The translations under genes were made by a program, and so were the position numbers. From Antitrichia curtipendula (taxonomy: Eukaryota > Streptophyta > Bryopsida > Hypnales > Leucodontaceae): a DNA stretch of 64,000 nt. Every line of letters starts with the position of its first letter. Positions within the stretch are counted from its first letter, which is position 1. This document shows positions 25,490-38,190 of the stretch, piece by piece. The DNA is taken from contig OX579637.1 in NCBI GenBank assembly GCA_951230915.1, forward strand, positions 30,070,001 through 30,134,000, written 5' to 3'. The notes under the pieces are model-generated. The model was not told where the DNA came from. It was given only the letters and a program-made list of their open reading frames with translations, and searched no databases.

Positions 25490-27540
25490 ATGACAAGGAT
25501 GGGAAAGACAAAAATCTCATCGAGATTCACTTTCTTACTTAAAGAACTTGAATCAATAAATAGAACTCCAGCGGTTTTTTAATGCAATGATCTTCAATCT
25601 TATACACTAAATCCTACATCATTAACCCTATACCCTAAATCCTATACCCTAAAACCTAAGTCCTAAATTGTATACTCTAAAGTCACAAATGTAAGAAATC
25701 ATAACTAATTTAAAATGTGAAAACAAATGCAAATTAAATTCCTCAAGAAATATATGGACCATCTTCAATTAAGGACTTAGCTTGAGGATTCTTGATTGGA
25801 TTTAGGTGTTTCTTAAATTCATAGCACGCACAAGTTCGCAAATAAAGCTTTGAAGTCAATTTTTAATTTCTTATGTGAATATTTTTTGTTAAACAAATTC
25901 AACAATAGACCTTTTATGTAACTTTATCAACACCATTGTCCCACATTAGTTGAATGAATTTATACCTCAAAGAATTCACCAATGTGCAATTGTGCATGGA
26001 ATTTAAAAATTAAATGTTTACTTCTCTAGCTTTTCTAAATTGGGATGTTTGGTCATTCAACCCTTTGAGGAATATTCACGTACGTCTTTTACCTTGTGCA
26101 TTTTAGCCAAAATTTAGGCAATTGAATTATGAATAAATGATTAAATGTGAAATGTTTAACCCCTACTTTTTAGGCACCTTGCTTAACTACATTTTTTGGC
26201 TTTGAACCTTTTTAACTAAAAAAGGCTGCTCTAGTGATGGTGAATGTCTAATTTTATATGATAAACAATTGAGTTGAGAATCTAAAAAAAAGATATTTAA
26301 AAAGAAACACTTAGTTTTCACTCATTAAAAAATTGTTAGGTAGAAGTAGATTCAAGATCGAAGGAAAAATTAAATCATTAATAGCTCTAAGATAGTAAGA
26401 TAGAATTGAAATATACTAATTTCAACTCTGAGATTGTTCTAGAAAGGAATCTAGACCTCATGAAACTTTTTTTTTTTAACTCTTAGAATTCAATTCAAAA
26501 ATGAATACTTCAAGTTTTTATTCTAAAAGATACCAAAAAAACTTAGAAAATTACAAAAAATATTGAGGCCATAGGAGCCTGCCTAAAAATCTTACATCCA
26601 TTTTGTCCCCCGATGGGACAATGGGACTTTAGAGAATTAGAGGTTAAACTCAAAAGAACTATACATTCATTTTTTAAAATTTGTGAAGTAGAAATTGATG
26701 CACTATTAAATGAAAAATAATACCCTAATAACTTTTGGAAGAATTGAAGAATTGTTAATCCCAAAGAAAAAAATATTCTAATAGACAATTAATATTCTTT
26801 TATATCAATTTTGAATAAAGAATTTTGAATTCTAGAGACATAAGACAACTCTATATGCTTTTTCTAACTTCATGATCCGCACTCCGCAAGACCGCAACAT
26901 ATAACTCCAATTGATTTTTGACAACATTATTTGACATTGATTGGGGCAATTTCTTATAAATAGGTAATTAGGTATCAATCTATACTATCATGACCAAAAT
27001 GATTTTTTGATATTACATCAAAATATTATCACACATCTATTTTCAAAATACACTTATAATTTGGACAACATTTATATGAATGACATGAACCCTAAACCCT
27101 AAATCCTAAATCCTATATTAGAACTTTGCATACAAATATCTTAAAAGATCATGACTTTGATGCAATAGTATTATATAAGTACATAGCAATTGTTTTTAGT
27201 TTCATGACATTAAGTCGGATTTGGCTTACTTCCAACAAATTTCTTCATAAAAACAATTATCATAGAAAAATTAGGAAAAAAAACTTAGAACTATAGGTAG
27301 CATTTCATTTTGATCTTTCAAGATGGTCATTTCAAAATATCATTGAGATGTTTAATTTCAAGATTGAACCTAAAAATATGATGTGCACATTGAAGAATGA
27401 ACTTTGATGTTTCACCCATGAGGAGTTCAATGTTTTTGAAGTATTCACATTGGATGCTTGTTGTCATGAAGGCACACTCTTTGGAGATGACCTGGCCATT
27501 TCTGGAATCTTATGCTGCACTAAATGAGAAAAAAACATGA
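25490..27540. other. AT-rich non-coding spacer with telomere-like patches
   Basis: No gene is visible. It holds degenerate CCCTAAA-type patches at about 25590-25680 and 27085-27120 and a CCCATTGTCCC/TAAAGTCCC-type motif near 26610-26635 that also appears behind K1. It separates the KN promoter array from the array behind the hAT gene. The mirror is at 35465-37515. Confidence 0.6.
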
Positions 27541-27544
27541 ACTG

Positions 27545-27720
27545 CGATGGTCTGACGGGCGGTCGGACCGTCCGCTCGCCGGACGGAGGTGACCAAGGCA
27601 CGGACGGGCCACCAGGCAGACGGTCGGTCGAACCGTCCGCTCGTCGGACGGAAATGACCAAGGCGCCGATGGGCCACGAGGCGGACAGGCGGACTGGCGG
27701 ACAAGTGGACAGACGGTCCA
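27545..27720. repeat. GC-rich CGGACGG array behind the left hAT gene
   Basis: A short array of GGACCGTCCGCTCGCCGGACGG-like words with GGCGGACAGGCGGAC runs, in the same dialect as 25020-25480. It lies about 175 bp beyond the 3' end of the left hAT frame. The mirror is 35284-35459. Confidence 0.75.
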
Positions 27721-27893
27721 AATTCTTTGCTAGTTTTAAGGTATTTGAAAAATCAAAATTTTGATGGTGTGCACAACATGAATGAGCAAATTTGTATTAC
27801 AAACTTAAAGTTCAAATAATGAATTGTCATAACATAATGTGTTTAGGGGAAGAAAATAAACACCCAAGTTTACATCTTCTCAATCTTTATGGA

Positions 27894-30734
27894 CTAAGGC
27901 TGGTAGTCACTATCTCCTCTGACTTCAGCCCCGCTACTATGACCTGTTGTATCCCATCCGGAATCATCGTTATTGGATGAATTTTGCATACTATCTGATG
28001 AAGATTGTACAATCTTCCCTCCTTCTTGTACTTGTTTCAATGCGCCTGATCTCACTGGTCTACCTAACTTATGATCCCTTTTGACTTTTAGTAGAGACTT
28101 TCCAATACCTCCCTTAAGAATGTGGATTGGTTTCACCTTTTCCTTGGTTAGAGGCAGACTTGCATCAAAGGGGGTTCTACCGACATTTTGTTTTTTCAAT
28201 GGAGAGATTGCAAAAGGCTCCATTATTCTTTTCCTCTTAGCTTTTTTGGACTCCTTCACCGCGGGTGGACGTGCTTCCGAACCTCCTGGAATGTTTGTCT
28301 TCTCTGCGGATAAAGCTTCCACTGTAGGGTTTGAAAATTTGATCGGAAAATGCTTTGCATGGCCAGAAAATTGACGAAACATAGACTCCAATGTTTGCAC
28401 ATCATCGTTGTCTGATGAAACGGATGGATTGGGATTGGTTCCAATGTGCAATTCCTTCAAATTGCTCAAATGTTGTTCTTTAAACCGTGAGTCTCCAGGA
28501 CCATTTAAAGTCGTGCTACTACTTATATATAGTGCATGTCGAGGACCGCTACATGATGGTAATTGAGGATCTCGCACGAGGTGCTTCATGTCTTTGGCGT
28601 TGTGGTCTGGCATTGGGCACATGGACTCCAATACACATGGATCTTGACTTCCCTCTATTCGAGGTGCTTGGGCATTTTGAATGCCAAAAAGTCCAATAGT
28701 TTCACTTGTCAATGCCCTTGGTAATTCAATACTTTGGTTGACCACATTTGTGTGGGACTTCACCCCACACTCTCTCATGTCTTGGTGTTGATCATTTTCT
28801 TCCGCTCCTATCGTTGTCATGGATGGACACTCGGGAATTCGAATCACTTCATCCATTTGGGGAGTTTCATCACCTATAAGCATTTCTTCATCTTCCTCCG
28901 CTACCTTCGCATGAGTATTTTTCCTATTTGGTAGAATGTTTTCACTATGCAACAACCCGGTTCCATCTAAGTATTTAGCTATGGAAGGCCCACCTTCGTC
29001 ATATTCACAGTCGTCCTCATCCAACGGAAACTTGTAAGGGTCTTCACAATCATCTCCGATGTCTGCATCATAACGAGGTGGGCTTCAAAGCGGTTCATCA
29101 TCGAAATTGCGGATGCCGTGGTCATCTTCATCGTCCATGAGGGGATCAACTTCTTCACCGGATTCACCACCCTTGTCTTCCGATGAAAACAAGGCCGAAT
29201 CCTCCGACTCGAGGTTCTCATCGTACCACTTCTTCTCGTCATTTTGCTTTGATGCACCGAGGACTTTGGAATTGGTATACACATATACTAAATCCTGTGC
29301 TCTTTGTGGCTTCAACTTGTTTCGATATTTGTTGTGAACAAAAGAATAGCTACTCCAATTTCGTTCACATGAAGACGATGATACCGGTTGGGCCAAAATC
29401 CTCTTGGCAATTGGAGCAATGAACTTCCCGCACGTGCCCTCAAAATCCCACCAAGCATGTGCCGACAATTGTTGTTCACCAGGATCCAACATGTTGTGGA
29501 ACAGAGGTTCCCTATGGCGGAAGGCTACAAATTCCTTCACCACCTTCGCGTACTCTAAAAATGTACATATTTGCATCAAAACGCGCTTGCATGCAGCCAT
29601 GGCATCGATGTCGTCAGCTAGTTCTTTGTCTTCAAGAAGGTAGGGATTCAAAAGTGCTCCTGCATAATGTAAATTGGTCTTCACCATATCACGTCGTTCG
29701 TAGAACGCCTTCACTAACGGGACGGCTTTGTCCAAAGCCAAATAAAAAGGCTCTTTGTCTAAAGCGAGGACGTGCTTCTCTAGTTTCCTCATAATATGTA
29801 ACACCTTGCCCATGCATGGTGTCTTCGCATCCAAATCACGAAGAGCATTGACAATTGGAGCTGTCACATCTTCAAAATTTTGACAACGATGCCAAAAATG
29901 CCCACTTAGAATGGTCTTCTTCACCCATTCGGATTCTAAACAAGTTTTGGATTTTCGCGAGTGCTTTCTAGTATATTCCTCCCATTGCGGGTCCGTCACA
30001 GTTTGTTGCAATTGTGCTTTCACCTTGAGCATACGTGCAACCATGTTGTAATTCGAGGCAAATCTTGTTTCCACCGCCAACAACAAGTTGTACTGCGTCG
30101 AATATTTTCAAAGTATCGCAAGCGGCATGTGCCTCTTCTTGAAGAATTTGACTATCTTTCGGGAATCTTTCACGACAACCTCAATCCATTGTTCGTTTGC
30201 CCAATCTTTTAGTAACAAATTCAAGGCATGCACCACGCAACCTTGGAAAAAAATGTGGGGATAGGTAGTAAATACCAAATTCCATGCTGTTGGATTTATA
30301 GCCGCATTATCTGTATTCACCTGCACTACGTTTGTAGGGCCCACTTGTTCTATAAAACTCTCTAATATAGAGGCCAAATATGGAGCATCTTTCGTTTTCC
30401 CAGTTGTATCCACCGATCCTAGGAATTGCTCACCCGCGGATGACACAAGCATGGCATTTATCAATGGCCGATTCGAAACCGAGGTCCACCCATCAATAGA
30501 CAATGTGGCTCCAAACTTCCTAATACTGGTTTCTGTCCGCTTACGGAGATTGACCTCTAAGTCTACCTTTGCTTGGTCAAGCAATTTATGACGTAGATCA
30601 TGGTATGATGGTGGACTATAAGGTTGGTGAAACTCCGCCGTTTTCTTCACTACTTCTTTGAAGGCTGGATTTCGGGCTACAGCAAATGGTATGTTTGCCG
30701 CATAAAAGAAATTGGCTCGCAAAAACTCATGCAT
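27894..30734 (-). pseudogene. hAT transposase, left copy, with C-terminal extension
   Basis: Mirror of the right copy (32270-35110). One frame runs from the Met at 30734 with in-frame TGA codons at 30110-30108 and 29087-29085. A DUF659-like part carries SIDGWTSVSNRPLINAML and NTDNAAINPTAWNLV. The C-terminal hAT dimerisation region carries SSSSCERNWSSYSFVHNKYR. Beyond the usual hAT end the frame continues for about 400 codons of acidic, then Lys-rich sequence with no recognised domain. hAT enzymes cut and paste DNA in the nucleus. The extension may be a fused second protein or a target-binding tail. Confidence 0.8.
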
Positions 30735-30796
30735 GATGTTTGTGAGAATTACAATGACGAATTGGATGACTTTGATTGGATGACGCGCATTAGAGA

Positions 30797-32207
30797 AGAA
30801 ATTGGCCCGGAAAAAATTGTAGTTGCTAGCCCTTGGAAATCTTAACGTTCAGTTTCTTAGGAGTGCTTGTAAATGTCAATTTCAGGACTTTTATAGTCTT
30901 CATTTGTTTGTGATCGTTGATATGGGAAAAAAAAAAATCTTCCCACAACGGTCGGGTGGATGACGGACGGNNNNNNNNNNNNNNNNNNNNNNNNNNNNNN
31001 NNNNNNNNNNNNNNNNNNNNNNNNNNNNNNNNNNNNNNNNNNNNNNNNNNNNNNNNNNNNNNNNNNNNNNNNNNNNNNNNNNNNNNNNNNNNNNNNNNNN
31101 NNNNNNNNNNNNNNNNNNNNNNNNNNNNNNNNNNNNNNNNNNNNNNNNNNNNNNNNNNNNNNNNNNNNNNCGAATAGAAATGTATGTGCAGATGAAAATG
31201 GGTGATTTGTAGGCACAGGGTTATAGAAAATAACATAACAATAACATGAATGATCTTGTACAAATGTACAATAGGTATGATCTTCTGCAATAGGTACGCA
31301 AAAGAAACATATTTGACAAACAAATAAGGCAAAATTTATCATTATGAAAAAACAAATCTAAACATATTTGTATTGCATAAATATTTATACTTTAATTAAA
31401 AGCAACTCATGACATACCATGAGTGTTGTGCATTACTAATATGGAATCCTCATGAGATTCAAATAAGTACAAAACAAATTTCATTGGTTAACCCTCTAAT
31501 ACAAACACTATTTTGCATCATCGCTACCGTTAGCGGAAATATGAGAGGCACCCTCTTGTTCCTTAAGTCTTTGATTTGCTCTACGAGTTTGAGGACCACC
31601 CGACCCGGAGGCTGTGCCCCGTTCTAATTGGACTTCCATGTCCACGGCGATGAATTGTCGTTTGGTTTCTGGAGAGTAGTCATCTACGTCTTCCATCTTC
31701 TATTTATTTTTCCTTGTGGCGGACAAATCTACTTCCTCTACCTTTAACGCTCTCAAAGCCGAATAAATCTTTTCTATCATAGCATTTACCGCTTTGTCAT
31801 CATCTCGAGGGATCAATGAGATCACTTGCCCTGTGCCATGTAGAAAAGTCCTCCACGTCGTTATAATGTCAATGATCCTTTTATCAAATGCACTTGCCAC
31901 CTCTACGAGTGCATGTTCTGTGCTTGATAGCCCATCTACATTAAAAGCAGCACGAACTTGCGCAGCTTCTACCAATTTTGATAAGAATAGGGCCCTCCCT
32001 ATTAAGTTGTGATTGTATGCTCCGTACTGCTCATTGAACTCTTGGGATGGTTGCACTTCTATCCAGAAGCCATCTTCTCCTTTCCAAACTTCTTTTTCAA
32101 GAAACCGGAAGAACTTTTGATGTGAGATGCTCCAGTGTCCCCCCATGCTACGACAAAACAATTCTCGAGCCTCCAAGTCTTTAATACCCCTAGCCCGCAA
32201 CTCCACC
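30797..32207. other. Palindrome loop containing an assembly gap
   Basis: A unique spacer lies between the palindrome arms. Its left part (30797-30970) runs into poly-T/A and the start of a GTCCG-type array (GGATGACGGACGG). The 200-N gap follows, then AT-rich sequence (31171-31500) and the minus-strand gene fragment X. A GC-rich hairpin-prone array at the gap edge may explain why assembly stopped here. Confidence 0.7.
30971..31170. other. Assembly gap of 200 Ns
   Basis: A run of 200 undetermined bases, probably a fixed-size placeholder rather than a measured length. Open frames spanning it are meaningless. It lies in the palindrome loop, so the orientation of the two flanking contigs rests on scaffolding. 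Confidence 0.98.
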
Positions 32208-32270
32208 TCTCTATTGCGCGTCATCCAATCAAAGTCATCCAATTCGTCATTGTAATTCTCACAAACATCA
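31508..32270 (-). pseudogene. Gene fragment X in the palindrome loop
   Basis: A minus-strand frame starts opposite the hAT 5' end and reads NREVELRARGIKDLEAREL, then GHWSISHQKFFRFLEKEVW, then FDKRIIDIITTWRTFL. It reaches a TAG at 31702-31700 and then stays in frame for another 63 codons to 31508. The composition (charged, helical, few low-complexity runs) looks protein-like, but I do not recognise the family. The first 15-20 codons overlap the start region of the hAT gene on the other strand and are shared by both palindrome arms. After that the left arm diverges. It is probably the 3' part of another repeat-borne gene truncated at the palindrome junction. Confidence 0.5.
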
Positions 32271-35110
32271 TGCATGAGTTTTTGCGAGCCAATTTCTTTT
32301 ATGCGGCAAACATACCATTTGCTGTAGCCCGAAATCCAGCCTTCAAAGAAGTAGTGAAGAAAACGGCGGAGTTTCACCAACCTTATAGTCCACCATCATA
32401 CCATGATCTACGTCATAAATTGCTTGACCAAGCAAAGGTAGACTTAGAGGTCAATCTCCGTAAGCGGACAGAAACCAGTATTAGGAAGTTTGGAGCCACA
32501 TTGTCTATTGATGGGTGGACCTCGGTTTCGAATCGGCCATTGATAAATGCCATGCTTGTGTCATCCGCGGGTGAGCAATTCCTAGGATCGGTGGATACAA
32601 CTGGGAAAACGAAAGATGCTCCATATTTGGCCTCTATATTAGAGAGTTTTATAGAACAAGTGGGCCCTACAAACGTAGTGCAGGTGAATACAGATAATGC
32701 GGCTATAAATCCAACAGCATGGAATTTGGTATTTACTACCTATCCCCACATTTTTTTCCAAGGTTGCGTGGTGCATGCCTTGAATTTGTTACTAAAAGAT
32801 TGGGCAAACGAACAATGGATTGAGGTTGTCGTGAAAGATTCCCGAAAGATAGTCAAATTCTTCAAGAAGAGGCACATGCCGCTTGCGATACTTTGAAAAT
32901 ATTCGACGCAGTACAACTTGTTGTTGGCGGTGGAAACAAGATTTGCCTCGAATTACAACATGGTTGCACGTATGCTCAAGGTGAAAGCACAATTGCAACA
33001 AACTGTGACGGACCCGCAATGGGAGGAATATACTAGAAAGCACTCGCGAAAATCCAAAACTTGTTTAGAATCCGAATGGGTGAAGAAGACCATTCTAAGT
33101 GGGCATTTTTGGCATCGTTGTCAAAATTTTGAAGATGTGACAGCTCCAATTGTCAATGCTCTTCGTGATTTGGATGCGAAGACACCATGCATGGGCAAGG
33201 TGTTACATATTATGAGGAAACTAGAGAAGCACGTCCTCGCTTTAGACAAAGAGCCTTTTTATTTGGCTTTGGACAAAGCCGTCCCGTTAGTGAAGGCGTT
33301 CTACGAACGACGTGATATGGTGAAGACCAATTTACATTATGCAGGAGCACTTTTGAATCCCTACCTTCTTGAAGACAAAGAACTAGCTGACGACATCGAT
33401 GCCATGGCTGCATGCAAGCGCGTTTTGATGCAAATATGTACATTTTTAGAGTACGCGAAGGTGGTGAAGGAATTTGTAGCCTTCCGCCATAGGGAACCTC
33501 TGTTCCACAACATGTTGGATCCTGGTGAACAACAATTGTCGGCACATGCTTGGTGGGATTTTGAGGGCACGTGCGGGAAGTTCATTGCTCCAATTGCCAA
33601 GAGGATTTTGGCCCAACCGGTATCATCGTCTTCATGTGAACGAAATTGGAGTAGCTATTCTTTTGTTCACAACAAATATCGAAACAAGTTGAAGCCACAA
33701 AGAGCACAGGATTTAGTATATGTGTATACCAATTCCAAAGTCCTCGGTGCATCAAAGCAAAATGACGAGAAGAAGTGGTACGATGAGAACCTCGAGTCGG
33801 AGGATTCGGCCTTGTTTTCATCGGAAGACAAGGGTGGTGAATCCGGTGAAGAAGTTGATCCCCTCATGGACGATGAAGATGACCACGGCATCCGCAATTT
33901 CGATGATGAACCGCTTTGAAGCCCACCTCGTTATGATGCAGACATCGGAGATGATTGTGAAGACCCTTACAAGTTTCCGTTGGATGAGGACGACTGTGAA
34001 TATGACGAAGGTGGGCCTTCCATAGCTAAATACTTAGATGGAACCGGGTTGTTGCATAGTGAAAACATTCTACCAAATAGGAAAAATACTCATGCGAAGG
34101 TAGCGGAGGAAGATGAAGAAATGCTTATAGGTGATGAAACTCCCCAAATGGATGAAGTGATTCGAATTCCCGAGTGTCCATCCATGACAACGATAGGAGC
34201 GGAAGAAAATGATCAACACCAAGACATGAGAGAGTGTGGGGTGAAGTCCCACACAAATGTGGTCAACCAAAGTATTGAATTACCAAGGGCATTGACAAGT
34301 GAAACTATTGGACTTTTTGGCATTCAAAATGCCCAAGCACCTCGAATAGAGGGAAGTCAAGATCCATGTGTATTGGAGTCCATGTGCCCAATGCCAGACC
34401 ACAACGCCAAAGACATGAAGCACCTCGTGCGAGATCCTCAATTACCATCATGTAGCGGTCCTCGACATGCACTATATATAAGTAGTAGCACGACTTTAAA
34501 TGGTCCTGGAGACTCACGGTTTAAAGAACAACATTTGAGCAATTTGAAGGAATTGCACATTGGAACCAATCCCAATCCATCCGTTTCATCAGACAACGAT
34601 GATGTGCAAACATTGGAGTCTATGTTTCGTCGATTTTCTGGCCATGCAAAGCATTTTCCGATCAAATTTTCAAACCCTACAGTGGAAGCTTTATCCGCAG
34701 AGAAGACAAACATTCCAGGAGGTTCGGAAGCACGTCCACCCGCGGTGAAGGAGTCCAAAAAAGCTAAGAGGAAAAGAATAATGGAGCCTTTTGCAATCTC
34801 TCCATTGAAAAAACAAAATGTCGGTAGAACCCCCTTTGATGCAAGTCTGCCTCTAACCAAGGAAAAGGTGAAACCAATCCACATTCTTAAGGGAGGTATT
34901 GGAAAGTCTCTACTAAAAGTCAAAAGGGATCATAAGTTAGGTAGACCAGTGAGATCAGGCGCATTGAAACAAGTACAAGAAGGAGGGAAGATTGTACAAT
35001 CTTCATCAGATAGTATGCAAAATTCATCCAATAACGATGATTCCGGATGGGATACAACAGGTCATAGTAGCGGGGCTGAAGTCAGAGGAGATAGTGACTA
35101 CCAGCCTTAG
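32270..35110 (+). pseudogene. hAT transposase, right copy, with C-terminal extension
   Basis: The frame begins MHEFLRANFFYAANIPF, similar to hAT N-terminal helices; the true start may lie upstream. The order is a DUF659-like region (about 32490-32780), a TGA at 32894, an RNase-H-like remainder starting LLAVETRFASNYNM, the hAT dimerisation motif SSSSCERNWSSYSFVHNKYR near 33625-33680 and an acidic stretch. After a TGA at 33917 the same frame stays open to 35110. Both stops are consistent with CGA-to-TGA change and are identical in the two arms, so they predate the palindrome or have been shared by gene conversion. I see no BED finger, which may have been lost with the 5' part. Confidence 0.8.
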
Positions 35111-35283
35111 TCCATAAAGATTGAGAAGATGTAAACTTGGGTGTTTATTTTCTTCCCCTAAACACATTATGTTATGACAATTCATTATTTGAACTTTAAG
35201 TTTGTAATACAAATTTGCTCATTCATGTTGTGCACACCATCAAAATTTTGATTTTTCAAATACCTTAAAACTAGCAAAGAATT

Positions 35284-35459
35284 TGGACCGTCTGTCCACT
35301 TGTCCGCCAGTCCGCCTGTCCGCCTCGTGGCCCATCGGCGCCTTGGTCATTTCCGTCCGACGAGCGGACGGTTCGACCGACCGTCTGCCTGGTGGCCCGT
35401 CCGTGCCTTGGTCACCTCCGTCCGGCGAGCGGACGGTCCGACCGCCCGTCAGACCATCG
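35284..35459. repeat. GC-rich CGGACGG array behind the right hAT gene
   Basis: Mirror of 27545-27720, in the same GTCCG/CGGAC dialect. It contains alternating GTCCGCC and GGCGG words able to pair with each other. Confidence 0.75.
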
Positions 35460-35464
35460 CAGTT

Positions 35465-37515
35465 CATGTTTTTTTCTCATTTAGTGCAGCATAAGATTCC
35501 AGAAATGGCCAGGTCATCTCCAAAGAGTGTGCCTTCATGACAACAAGCATCCAATGTGAATACTTCAAAAACATTGAACTCCTCATGGGTGAAACATCAA
35601 AGTTCATTCTTCAATGTGCACATCATATTTTTAGGTTCAATCTTGAAATTAAACATCTCAATGATATTTTGAAATGACCATCTTGAAAGATCAAAATGAA
35701 ATGCTACCTATAGTTCTAAGTTTTTTTTCCTAATTTTTCTATGATAATTGTTTTTATGAAGAAATTTGTTGGAAGTAAGCCAAATCCGACTTAATGTCAT
35801 GAAACTAAAAACAATTGCTATGTACTTATATAATACTATTGCATCAAAGTCATGATCTTTTAAGATATTTGTATGCAAAGTTCTAATATAGGATTTAGGA
35901 TTTAGGGTTTAGGGTTCATGTCATTCATATAAATGTTGTCCAAATTATAAGTGTATTTTGAAAATAGATGTGTGATAATATTTTGATGTAATATCAAAAA
36001 ATCATTTTGGTCATGATAGTATAGATTGATACCTAATTACCTATTTATAAGAAATTGCCCCAATCAATGTCAAATAATGTTGTCAAAAATCAATTGGAGT
36101 TATATGTTGCGGTCTTGCGGAGTGCGGATCATGAAGTTAGAAAAAGCATATAGAGTTGTCTTATGTCTCTAGAATTCAAAATTCTTTATTCAAAATTGAT
36201 ATAAAAGAATATTAATTGTCTATTAGAATATTTTTTTCTTTGGGATTAACAATTCTTCAATTCTTCCAAAAGTTATTAGGGTATTATTTTTCATTTAATA
36301 GTGCATCAATTTCTACTTCACAAATTTTAAAAAATGAATGTATAGTTCTTTTGAGTTTAACCTCTAATTCTCTAAAGTCCCATTGTCCCATCGGGGGACA
36401 AAATGGATGTAAGATTTTTAGGCAGGCTCCTATGGCCTCAATATTTTTTGTAATTTTCTAAGTTTTTTTGGTATCTTTTAGAATAAAAACTTGAAGTATT
36501 CATTTTTGAATTGAATTCTAAGAGTTAAAAAAAAAAAGTTTCATGAGGTCTAGATTCCTTTCTAGAACAATCTCAGAGTTGAAATTAGTATATTTCAATT
36601 CTATCTTACTATCTTAGAGCTATTAATGATTTAATTTTTCCTTCGATCTTGAATCTACTTCTACCTAACAATTTTTTAATGAGTGAAAACTAAGTGTTTC
36701 TTTTTAAATATCTTTTTTTTAGATTCTCAACTCAATTGTTTATCATATAAAATTAGACATTCACCATCACTAGAGCAGCCTTTTTTAGTTAAAAAGGTTC
36801 AAAGCCAAAAAATGTAGTTAAGCAAGGTGCCTAAAAAGTAGGGGTTAAACATTTCACATTTAATCATTTATTCATAATTCAATTGCCTAAATTTTGGCTA
36901 AAATGCACAAGGTAAAAGACGTACGTGAATATTCCTCAAAGGGTTGAATGACCAAACATCCCAATTTAGAAAAGCTAGAGAAGTAAACATTTAATTTTTA
37001 AATTCCATGCACAATTGCACATTGGTGAATTCTTTGAGGTATAAATTCATTCAACTAATGTGGGACAATGGTGTTGATAAAGTTACATAAAAGGTCTATT
37101 GTTGAATTTGTTTAACAAAAAATATTCACATAAGAAATTAAAAATTGACTTCAAAGCTTTATTTGCGAACTTGTGCGTGCTATGAATTTAAGAAACACCT
37201 AAATCCAATCAAGAATCCTCAAGCTAAGTCCTTAATTGAAGATGGTCCATATATTTCTTGAGGAATTTAATTTGCATTTGTTTTCACATTTTAAATTAGT
37301 TATGATTTCTTACATTTGTGACTTTAGAGTATACAATTTAGGACTTAGGTTTTAGGGTATAGGATTTAGGGTATAGGGTTAATGATGTAGGATTTAGTGT
37401 ATAAGATTGAAGATCATTGCATTAAAAACCCGCTGGAGTTCTATTTATTGATTCAAGTTCTTTAAGTAAGAAAGTGAATCTCGATGAGATTTTTGTCTTT
37501 CCCATCCTTGTCATT
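35465..37515. other. AT-rich non-coding spacer, mirror of the left arm
   Basis: No gene is visible. Telomere-like TTTAGGG patches lie at about 35885-35920 and 37325-37415, and a CTAAAGTCCCATTGTCCC motif near 36372. The content mirrors 25490-27540. Confidence 0.6.
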
Positions 37516-37523
37516 ATTTGCTG

Positions 37524-37984
37524 GTCGAGGTCGTTTTAGGAGTCAGATGATGCAGCCGTCCGCCTGGTCGGACAAACTCGAAAAATCTCTCAGTTTGATT
37601 TCCACTTGAGAGGGGCTGTCCAATCAGGCGGATTGCCCAGGGCGGACGGCGGCCGTCCGAGAATCGGACGGGTGGTGTCTGCCTGATCGGACAGTCCTTA
37701 CGAGGCGGAAAATTGTCCGTCCGCGTCGTCTGGTCCGTCCGATCAGGCGGACGGTCAAGGCGTCCGCCTTCGATTTTAGGGTCCAACGGCCCAGAGCAAA
37801 CGGCGGCCGTCCGATTCACCAGAGCCGTCCGATGAGTCGGACGGGTGGCGTCCGCCTGATCGGACGGTCCTGACGAGGCGGACGATGATCCGTCCACCTC
37901 GTCGGGTCCATCCGATCAGGCGGACGGTCGAGGCGTCCGTCTTAGATAAATGAGTTGGACCGCCCGTCCGGTCCTCACTTTTAT
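37524..37984. repeat. GC-rich GTCCGCC/CGGACGG array upstream of KN-right
   Basis: Mirror of 25020-25480. It ends about 210 bp before the KN-right ATG at 38191, the position held by comparable arrays before K1, K2, K3 and KN2. A TTAGATAAATG word near 37950 is a weak TATA candidate. Confidence 0.8.
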
Positions 37985-38190
37985 CTTCCCCCTTGTGTCA
38001 TGCAAGAGAGAGCGGAGAGCTTGGTGGTTTATCCTCCATTGGCTCCTTTCTAAGGGAAGATAAGAGTGTGATTTTTAGAGGATACTTGTTGCTGTTTTTT
38101 ACTAGATTTCGTGTACAATCATCTGGCAAATCGTATATTGCCTTGTGGTTTAGAAATTGCAAGTGCACTTCTAAACGTGATTTCATTACA

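Larger units (their letters stand above)
22092..30796 (+). repeat. Left arm of 8.7-kb palindrome
   Basis: The arm is the reverse complement of 32208-40912. Paired positions sum to 63004 at every checkpoint I tested (22158/40846, 23321/39683, 27894/35110, 30108/32896), so the arms align without net insertion or deletion. Mismatches are frequent in the outermost few hundred bases (roughly 4% near 22180-22260) and very rare further in. The open reading frames inside are almost identical between arms. The arm contains the KN and hAT pseudogenes and two GC-rich arrays. Confidence 0.9.

Noticed and set aside
30917..31332. Open frames spanning the N run
   Set aside because: They translate undetermined bases and carry no information.
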